This document shows, piece after piece, positions 1 through 4,888 of a stretch of DNA of 6,639 bases (position 1 is its first letter; each line of letters starts with the position of its first letter). Source of the DNA: DATLFI01 sp035524895 (lineage in GTDB: Bacteria > Acidobacteriota > Thermoanaerobaculia > Multivoradales > Multivoraceae). The stretch is from assembly GCA_035524895.1 (NCBI GenBank), contig DATLFI010000268.1, positions 1 to 6,639 on the forward strand, read 5' to 3'. The notes below the pieces were generated by a model. That model saw only the letters and a list, made by a program, of their open reading frames with translations. It was not told where the DNA came from and made no database searches. The position numbers and the translations under genes were made by a program.

Positions 1-111
1 TACCAGGTCGCCGCCGACGACGAGCGGTTCCTGATGCTCGAACCCTATCCCCTACCCGAATTCCACGAGCACGGCATCGTGGTGCTGATGAACTGGCTCG
101 ACCGGCGCTGA
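1..111 (+). CDS. C-terminal fragment, probable TolB-like/Ser-Thr-kinase-type protein (5'-truncated)
   Basis: An open frame from base 1 ends in TGA at 109-111, giving 36 residues that start YQVAADDERFLM and end IVVLMNWLDRR. A segment of the type 'aDgqRFLm...', followed some 20 residues later by 'ivVvlNWfeel' and a stop, is familiar to me from the C-termini of bacterial TolB/WD40-like beta-propeller proteins and of eukaryotic-type serine/threonine kinases with a C-terminal propeller, which are very numerous in Acidobacteriota and Gemmatimonadota. The catalytic or propeller part lies left of the window, so neither kinase activity nor domain order can be seen. The gene is convergent with the permease on the other strand, with only 23 nt between the two stops. 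That this is a real coding end is fairly secure. The family assignment is recall from a short tail and is tentative. Confidence 0.6.
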   Translation, partial: YQVAADDERFLMLEPYPLPEFHEHGIVVLMNWLDRR

Positions 112-112
112 C

Positions 113-153
113 GGCGCTCCAGGACGGCGCGGGCTCACTCCGCGCGGAGCGCC
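113..153. terminator. Possible bidirectional GC-rich hairpin between convergent genes
   Basis: GGCGCTCC (113-120) pairs exactly with GGAGCGCC (146-153) across a 25-nt loop. A separate perfect 12-bp palindrome, CTCCGCGCGGAG, lies at 138-149. Both sit between or just inside the two convergent stop codons (111 on +, 135 on -), where a shared terminator would be expected. There is no T-run on either side, so it does not meet the standard intrinsic-terminator pattern. Chance pairing is quite possible in DNA this GC-rich. Confidence 0.25.
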
Positions 154-2906
154 CGCATCGGGTCGACGCGGGTCGCGCGCAAGGCCGGAATCAGGCTCGC
201 GGCGACGGCAACGACCAGGAGCGCGAGCGGTACCGACAGGAACACGAAGGGGTCGTGCACCCGCGTCTCGAAGAGCACCGCGGGCAGGAGCCGCACGAGC
301 CCGGCGGCGGCGCCGAGGCCCACCGCGACGCCGCTCAGGACCAGCAACAGGCCGTCGCCTACTACGGAGCGCAGCAGGCTGGCGCGATCGGCGCCCAGCG
401 CAACGCGTAGGCCGATCTCGCGGGAGCGCTGCGCGACGCCGAATGCGAGCAGGCCGTAGAGCCCGATCGCGGCGAGCAACAACGAGATCAAACCGAACGC
501 GCTCACCACCGTCATGCTGAAGCGCTGCGGCGCGACTCCGCGCGCGACCACCTGAGCCATGGTCTCGACGTCGGTGACCGGGAGCGAGCCGTCGAGCTCG
601 TGCAGTGCGCCGATCGCCGCGCCGGTGAGGCGCGACGGGTCGCCGCCGGCGAGGAGCGCCAGCCGGAACGATCGTCCCCAGTCGCTGCCGACCGTCACGC
701 CGCTCGCCAGCTCGGCGTCTGCGAGCTGCACCTGCGGCACGTAGACGTGCGGCCGAGGCTCCGAACCGAGCGGGCCGTCGTGCACGTCGCCGACCACCCC
801 GACCACTTCCATCCACGGGAAGCGGTCGTTCGCCTGCACTCCCCACTGGATCCGCTGGCCCAGCGGACTCCGGTCACCCCAAGCCTGCCTCGCGAAGCTC
901 GCGCTCACCATCGCCACCAACGTCGACCCCGCTCGATCCTCGAGCCCGAGCGCGCGACCCGCGAGCAGGGGGATGCCCAGCGTCTCGAGGTAAGGGCCGA
1001 CGGACCAGGTCACGGCGACGCTGCGGCGCTGACTGGGGTCGACAGGGTTCTCCGCCACCACGGCGCGAATCTCGCCGTACGACATCGGCAGCGAGGTGGC
1101 GAGGCTGGCGCGTTCCACCGCCGGCAGCGCGGCGAGCCGCTGCTGGAGCGTCTCGACGAAGCCGCGCACTCGCTCCGGCTCGCCGTAGGCGGCGTTCGGC
1201 AGGGTCACCGCCATGGTCAGGATCTCGCGCTCATGGAAGCCGGCGTCGATGGCCGTCAGCCGGTTGAAGCTGCGGATCAGCAGACCGGAGCCGACGAGCA
1301 GCACCACCGCCAGCGTGACCGTCGCGACCACGAGGCCACGTTGCAGGCGTAGCGCTCCGCGCCCGGCGGTGGTCTTGCTCGAGCCTTCGCGCAGCACCGC
1401 CTCGAGCGCGCCGCTACCCACCACCAGCGGCGCGATGCTCGCGATCGCCGCCGCGGCGAGCGTCGCCGCGACCGTGAACGCCACCACGCTCGCGTCGACC
1501 TCCACCTGCGACCCCATCGGCAGCGCCCGCCCCAGCCGCGCCACGACCGCCCCGACCACCAGTCTCGCCAACAGCACCGCGAGGGCACCGCCAGCGCCGG
1601 CGAGCAGCACCGTTTCGAGCAGCACGACCTGGAACAGCCGCGCGCGGTCCGCCCCCATCGCCGCCCGCAGGGCGAGCTCCGAGCGCCGGCCCGTAGCACG
1701 GGACAGGGCGAGGTTGGCGACGTTGGCGCAGACCACGAGGAGGACGAGGACCATGGCGCCGAGCAACAGCAGCAGCGGCCGCTCGGCTCGACCGACGATC
1801 TCGTCACGCAACGGGCTCGCCTCGAGCCGCAGCTCGTAGCTGTCGCGGATCACCGGCGGGTAGTTCGCGTGGATGCGCGCGGCGACGCGCTCGAGCTCCG
1901 ACCGAGCCCGCTCGAGCGAGACGCCCTCGCCGAGCCGCGCGACCACGACGTGGTTGTGCATGCTGCCGCGCGCCCGGAGCTCGAGCTCGGTGAACGCCAT
2001 CGGTACGAACAGCTCCGCGACCTGGTCGTGGAAGGGCATGCGCGCGAACGGGAAGGAGAATGCCTCCGGCATCACCCCCACGACCGTGACCGGCCGGCGG
2101 TCGACGACGATCGCTCGTCCCAGGATGTCCGGCGAACCGGCGAAGCGTCGCTGCCAAAAGCCATGGTCGAGGATGGCGACGTCGGAGCCGGGACGATCCT
2201 CTTCCGCCGAGAAGCCGCGGCCCAGCGCCGGCTCGACCCCGAGCAGCGAAAAAAGGTCGTGGGTGACCCGGCCGGCCACGAGGCGCTCGGGCTGGTCGCC
2301 GCCGCTCAGCTCTACCTCGCGATTGCTGAACGCCGCCACACCCGAAAAGAACGTCTGGTGCTCCTCGAGATCGACGAAATCGGGCGCCGAGAAGGGGAAC
2401 CGATCGATGCCGGCTCGAGGCAGCGCTTCGAACACCAGCACGAGCTCGTCCGGCTCCTGCAGCGGCAGCGGGCGCAGCAGGATGTGCCGCACCAGGCTGA
2501 AGGTCGCGGTGTTGGCGGCGATGCCCACAGCGAGAATCGCGATCGTGACCGCCGAGAAGATCGGCGCGCGGCGCAGCCCGCGCAAGGCGTGGCGGAGGTC
2601 GAAGCCGAGCGAGCCCATGTGAGTGCCTCCGTTCGGTCGAGACTCGAGACGGTTCGCCGCACTTACGCGTATTCGTTCGCGCGGGGCGCTCACCGCGAGG
2701 TCGCGGAGGATGACGCGCCACGCGGCGAGTCGGCCGCGCAGCTCACCCCGCACGACCTGGTCGCTCAGCAGCGATCGAAAATCCTCCTCGAGGTCCGCGC
2801 CGTAGCGCTCGCGGAAGCGCTGGGGGTACGCGCGCAGCAGCAGCCGGTAGAGCGCCAGCGAGAGCCGGTGACCGCGACCTCCCTCGCGCGGACCGTCTCC
2901 GCTCAC
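135..2906 (-). CDS. ADOP-type ABC transporter permease with N-terminal permease prefix domain (two MacB_PCD/FtsX modules)
   Basis: This is a 923-aa inner-membrane permease of the MacB/FtsX superfamily. Residues 15-80 form a cytoplasmic prefix domain (LYRLLLRAYPQRFRERYG, then an acidic, Arg-rich helical stretch). Two copies of one module follow. Module 1 has TM 116-140, an extracytoplasmic MacB_PCD region about 141-375, and TMs about 376-402, 423-456 and 473-498. Module 2 has TM 521-546, a periplasmic region about 551-790, and TMs about 796-826, 844-876 and 885-909. Each module has the FtsX-family cytoplasmic-loop signature: RRSELALRAAMGADRARL (407-424) and QRSREIGLRVALGADRASL (826-844). The protein ends in the typical RATRVDPMRALRAE. 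I chose the GTG at 2906 because the prefix domain would otherwise be lost, because its GTGA overlap with padR implies translational coupling, and because GGGAG lies 6 nt upstream. The in-frame ATG at 2618 would give 827 aa. No ATPase is encoded nearby. MacB-like proteins usually act in mechanotransmission or export; the substrate here is unknown. Confidence 0.93.
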   Translation of the reverse strand: MSGDGPREGGRGHRLSLALYRLLLRAYPQRFRERYGADLEEDFRSLLSDQVVRGELRGRLAAWRVILRDLAVSAPRERIRVSAANRLESRPNGGTHMGSLGFDLRHALRGLRRAPIFSAVTIAILAVGIAANTATFSLVRHILLRPLPLQEPDELVLVFEALPRAGIDRFPFSAPDFVDLEEHQTFFSGVAAFSNREVELSGGDQPERLVAGRVTHDLFSLLGVEPALGRGFSAEEDRPGSDVAILDHGFWQRRFAGSPDILGRAIVVDRRPVTVVGVMPEAFSFPFARMPFHDQVAELFVPMAFTELELRARGSMHNHVVVARLGEGVSLERARSELERVAARIHANYPPVIRDSYELRLEASPLRDEIVGRAERPLLLLLGAMVLVLLVVCANVANLALSRATGRRSELALRAAMGADRARLFQVVLLETVLLAGAGGALAVLLARLVVGAVVARLGRALPMGSQVEVDASVVAFTVAATLAAAAIASIAPLVVGSGALEAVLREGSSKTTAGRGALRLQRGLVVATVTLAVVLLVGSGLLIRSFNRLTAIDAGFHEREILTMAVTLPNAAYGEPERVRGFVETLQQRLAALPAVERASLATSLPMSYGEIRAVVAENPVDPSQRRSVAVTWSVGPYLETLGIPLLAGRALGLEDRAGSTLVAMVSASFARQAWGDRSPLGQRIQWGVQANDRFPWMEVVGVVGDVHDGPLGSEPRPHVYVPQVQLADAELASGVTVGSDWGRSFRLALLAGGDPSRLTGAAIGALHELDGSLPVTDVETMAQVVARGVAPQRFSMTVVSAFGLISLLLAAIGLYGLLAFGVAQRSREIGLRVALGADRASLLRSVVGDGLLLVLSGVAVGLGAAAGLVRLLPAVLFETRVHDPFVFLSVPLALLVVAVAASLIPALRATRVDPMRALRAE
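2626..2630 (-). promoter_or_regulatory. Strong internal Shine-Dalgarno before an in-frame ATG in the permease gene
   Basis: On the minus strand GGAGG sits 7 nt before an ATG at 2618-2616 that is in frame with the permease (residue 97, start of MGSLGFDLRHALRG). The match and spacing are better than those of the upstream GTG start. It falls exactly at the junction between the prefix domain plus linker and the permease core. It could drive a second, 827-aa product, or it could be a remnant of a state in which the two parts were separate genes. Confidence 0.5.
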
Positions 2907-3229
2907 CGCGCGCTCCCGGCTCCCAGCAGCCGCTTCGACCGCAACAGCTCGGCGAGGCTCGCGAGGCGTGCGGCCTCGCGTTCCAGCGCGGAGCGGCCCG
3001 GCGGCAGCAGCTGGAAGTTTCGACGGCGTCCCGCCGCACCCGGCAGCTCGACCACCCAACCGGTGCCTTCGAGCCTTGCGAGGGTCCCGTACACCGTGCC
3101 CGGTCCCATCGACAGTCCGGCGCTCTCGGCCGCGGCCTTCATGATCGCGTAGCCGTGGCGCGGTCCATCCGCCAACGCCAGCAGGACGTGCAGTTGCGCC
3201 GGAGTCAGCGGGCGGTCGGGAACGGACAT
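2903..3229 (-). CDS. PadR family transcriptional regulator
   Basis: This 108-aa winged-helix DNA-binding protein is probably a repressor of its own unit and of the permease it precedes. The PadR N-terminal domain spans about residues 8-80. It contains LTPAQLHVLLALADGPRHGYAIM (8-30), the recognition-helix region MGPGTVYGTLARLEGTGWV (41-59), and the wing, RRRNFQLLPPGRSALEREA (68-86). The protein ends in a short helix (about 87-102), as in the compact PadR-s1 class that dimerises through its C-terminal helix. The length fits that class. The ATG at 3229-3227 has GAGGA 7 nt upstream, so the start is well supported. The stop TGA overlaps the permease GTG by 3 bases (GTGA). Small PadR genes directly upstream of ADOP permeases are a recurrent arrangement. 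The inducer cannot be read from the sequence. The wing has Asn-Phe-Gln where Tyr-Tyr-Arg is more usual. Confidence 0.95.
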   Translation of the reverse strand: MSVPDRPLTPAQLHVLLALADGPRHGYAIMKAAAESAGLSMGPGTVYGTLARLEGTGWVVELPGAAGRRRNFQLLPPGRSALEREAARLASLAELLRSKRLLGAGSAR

Positions 3230-3236
3230 GTCGTGG

Positions 3237-3241
3237 TCCTC
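3237..3241 (-). promoter_or_regulatory. Ribosome binding site of padR
   Basis: GAGGA on the minus strand, 7 nt before the ATG at 3229, supports that start codon. No other in-frame start nearby has comparable spacing. Confidence 0.6.
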
Positions 3242-3290
3242 GGTGTGGTCGAAACCGACGGTGCGCCGCGGCCGGAGACCAAACGGCTGT

Positions 3291-3325
3291 GTATTACGGC
3301 CGCAGTACTACCGTGACGGTAATAC
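3291..3325 (-). promoter_or_regulatory. Candidate PadR operator: 21-bp inverted repeat plus extra half-site
   Basis: GTACTACCGT (3305-3314) and ACGGTAATAC (3316-3325) are reverse complements at 9 of 10 positions around a single central G at 3315. A third copy of the half-site, GTATTACGG, lies at 3291-3299, on the padR side. The block stands out as AT-containing in a very GC-rich region and lies 62-96 nt upstream of the padR start. Known PadR proteins bind dyad sites in their own promoters, so autoregulation of padR-permease is a reasonable inference. On the minus strand the third half-site reads TAATAC, a weak -10 candidate, with CCGTCA 17 nt upstream as an even weaker -35. If that is the promoter, the dyad covers the -35 region. 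The repeat is directly visible; the binding protein and promoter are inferred. Confidence 0.6.
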
Positions 3326-3456
3326 GACGCACGCGACGAATGGTTTCGCACGCGTGCTCACTCGTTCGACCCGCGAGCACGTTTGCGCGCCAGCACGTTT
3401 CTTCGGCCGGGATCCGCCGGGGATCCACGACGGGATCGCCTCTCGGACCCGTCATC

Positions 3457-3476
3457 TGCGCCGGAGCGGCGGCGCA
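3457..3476 (-). terminator. Possible hairpin after the TPR gene
   Basis: TGCGCCG (3457-3463) and CGGCGCA (3470-3476) form a perfect 7-bp GC-rich stem with a 6-nt loop. It begins 17 nt after the stop of the 167-aa TPR-like gene on the minus strand, the expected place for an end of the sdhAB-TPR transcript. There is no T-tract after it, so it is not a canonical intrinsic terminator. It could protect the 3' end or act with Rho. Confidence 0.3.
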
Positions 3477-3492
3477 CGACCTGGAGCGTCGC

Positions 3493-3996
3493 CTACTCGA
3501 GCATCGGCCGGAAGGCGTCGCCAGTTTCGGGGCGGATGCGCGGCTCCGATTCGATGAGCCGCACGCAGGCGTTCCAGCGCAACAGCGCGTCGTCGTTGCC
3601 GGGCGGGCTGGACTTCGACGCCCGGCCGTATTCCTCGAGCGCGCGCTCGAGCCATTCGTAGATGGCGCCGCCCACCCCCGGTCCGCCGCGACGGTACTGC
3701 GCGCGCGCCCGCCGCTCGTAGACGAGCCCGCTGTAGTACGCGCGCTCGTATTCGCTCCCGAGCTCGTGCGCGAGCTCGCGCGCCCGCGGGAAGGCGTCCT
3801 GGAGCCGCGATTCGAACTGGTCGGTGAGCGCGAGCAGCAACACCACTCGCGCCTCCGAGTGGCCAGGCTCCACGGCGAGCACGTCGAGGCAGATGCTCTC
3901 GGCCTGGTGAGGGTCGTTGAGGAGGCGGTAGTGCCTGGCCCGCTCGAGGGCCGCCGGCACAGCTTCGGCGTGGATTCTCTTGAGCTCGTGCGTCAT
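3493..3996 (-). CDS. TPR-like protein downstream of sdhB
   Basis: This is a 167-aa soluble protein without signal peptide or membrane segment. Residues about 15-48 (ALERARHYRLLNDPHQAESI and onward to LAVEPGHSEA) read as one good tetratricopeptide repeat with the characteristic A..Y/L....A...Ala/Pro spacing. Residues about 49-130 continue as amphipathic helices (LLLALTDQFESRLQ, ELGSEYERAYYSGLVYERRARAQ, IYEWLERALEEYGRA), consistent with one or two degenerate repeats. The tail is polar and Pro-rich. TPRs bind proteins, so a scaffolding, assembly or monitoring role is possible, but no specific function can be stated. The ATG at 3996-3994 was chosen because residues before it run into sequence antisense to sdhB and lose any TPR character. 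No good Shine-Dalgarno precedes it. It follows sdhB by 70 nt on the same strand and is probably cotranscribed. I recall similar small TPR proteins beside sdh genes in other deep-branching phyla. Confidence 0.8.
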   Translation of the reverse strand: MTHELKRIHAEAVPAALERARHYRLLNDPHQAESICLDVLAVEPGHSEARVVLLLALTDQFESRLQDAFPRARELAHELGSEYERAYYSGLVYERRARAQYRRGGPGVGGAIYEWLERALEEYGRASKSSPPGNDDALLRWNACVRLIESEPRIRPETGDAFRPMLE

Positions 3997-4066
3997 GGCG
4001 GATCTCGGCCACTCTAGCGCGCCAGCGGCCGAGTCCTTGCCCTTCGGCGCCTCGCCGGCGGCTGCG

Positions 4067-4816
4067 CTATTTCCCGCCGAGCACCCGGAACAGTCGCTTG
4101 ACCGGATCGTAGTAGCGGTCCGCCACCCTTTCCTTGAGCGGGATGATGGCGTTGTCGGTGATGGTGATCGACTCCGGGCAGACCTTGGTGCAGCACTTGG
4201 TGATGTTGCAGTAGCCGATGCCGTCCCGTTGCTCGAGCTCGGCCAGTCGGTCGGCGGTGTCGAGCGGGTGCATCTCGAGCGCCGCGATGTGGACCAGGAA
4301 GCGCGGGCCGATGAACTGCTCGTGGAGGTGGTGGTCGCGCAGCACGTGGCAGACGTCCTGGCACAGGAAGCACTCGATGCACTTGCGGAACTCCGCCACC
4401 CGTTCGACGTCCTCCTGCTGCATCCGCCAAGTGCCGTCGGAGTGATCCGCCGGCCGAGGCTGGAACGGCAGAATGCGCTTCTTGACCTCGTAGTTCCACG
4501 ACACATCGGTCACCAGGTCGCGGATCACCGGAAACGCGCGCATCGGCTCCACCGTCACCGGCTCCTCGACCGGGAGGTCGCTCATGCGCGTCATGCACAT
4601 CAGCCTCGGCCTGCCGTTGATCTCGGCCGAGCAGGAGCCGCACTTGCCCGCCTTGCAGTTCCAGCGCACCGCGAGGTCGGGCGCTGCGCGCTCCTGGATC
4701 TGGTGCACCGCGTCGAGCACCACCATGCCCTCGCTGATGTCGGCGTCGTAGCGCTCGTATCGACCCGCGCCTTGCGCGCCGTCCTGGCGCCAGATCTTGA
4801 AAGTGACGGGAGGCAT
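4067..4816 (-). CDS. sdhB: Succinate dehydrogenase/fumarate reductase iron-sulfur subunit (Sdh1-like)
   Basis: This 249-aa subunit passes electrons from the flavin of SdhA to the quinone site on the cytoplasmic face of the membrane. The N-terminal ferredoxin-like domain binds [2Fe-2S] through C54, C59, C62 and C74 (CKAGKCGSC, then RLMC). The C-terminal helical domain carries C146, C149, C152 and C156 (KCIECFLCQDVCH) and C203, C209 and C213 (CNITKCCTKVCPE), which supply the [4Fe-4S] and [3Fe-4S] clusters. The length, the His instead of Pro after C156, the doubled cysteine C208-C209 and the LEMHPLDTADRL and KERVADRYYDP motifs match my recollection of the mycobacterial Sdh1 subunit Rv0247c better than E. 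coli SdhB. The ATG at 4816-4814 has AGGAG upstream, with an 11-nt spacer that is a little long. An in-frame GTG at 4867 would add 17 charged residues with no family support. The gene lies 72 nt after sdhA and is probably in the same operon. Confidence 0.95.
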   Translation of the reverse strand: MPPVTFKIWRQDGAQGAGRYERYDADISEGMVVLDAVHQIQERAAPDLAVRWNCKAGKCGSCSAEINGRPRLMCMTRMSDLPVEEPVTVEPMRAFPVIRDLVTDVSWNYEVKKRILPFQPRPADHSDGTWRMQQEDVERVAEFRKCIECFLCQDVCHVLRDHHLHEQFIGPRFLVHIAALEMHPLDTADRLAELEQRDGIGYCNITKCCTKVCPESITITDNAIIPLKERVADRYYDPVKRLFRVLGGK

Positions 4817-4827
4817 TCGGCGGACGT

Positions 4828-4832
4828 CTCCT
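4828..4832 (-). promoter_or_regulatory. Ribosome binding site of sdhB
   Basis: AGGAG, at the end of a purine run (GAGAGAGGAG), lies 11 nt before the ATG at 4816 on the minus strand. It decides between this ATG and the upstream GTG at 4867, which has no comparable site. The spacer is longer than ideal. Confidence 0.5.
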
Positions 4833-4888
4833 CTCTCTATGCGTCTCTCATGCGGATGAGTGTCCACGTGGCGCGGAGCGGCCCCGCA

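Noticed and set aside
2907..3059. Extension of the permease frame upstream to 3059
   Set aside because: This part lies within padR in another frame and has low-complexity Gly/Ala/Arg composition. The GTG at 2906 with the GTGA overlap is the better start.
1869..3152. Open frame of 427 codons on the plus strand opposite the permease and padR
   Set aside because: It is entirely antisense to well-recognised genes, has no family-like motifs and is dominated by Arg, Ala, Glu and His, as expected from a shadow frame in GC-rich coding DNA.
3410..3426. GGATCC stem-loop as an intrinsic terminator
   Set aside because: The stem is only 6 bp and has no T-run on either strand. The 3457-3476 hairpin is better placed for the TPR transcript.
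3228..4017. Plus-strand frames across the intergenic region and TPR gene (3228-3557, 3289-4017)
   Set aside because: They have no recognisable domain and mostly overlap the operator, the intergenic repeats and the antisense of the TPR gene.
3997..4506. N-terminal extension of the TPR protein to an upstream start at 4506
   Set aside because: The added residues are sdhB read in another frame, rich in Ser, Arg and Thr. TPR-like sequence begins only after the ATG at 3996.
4817..4867. Longer sdhB start at GTG 4867
   Set aside because: It would add 17 charged residues not seen in the family and lacks a Shine-Dalgarno. The ATG at 4816 has AGGAG upstream and begins where homology begins.
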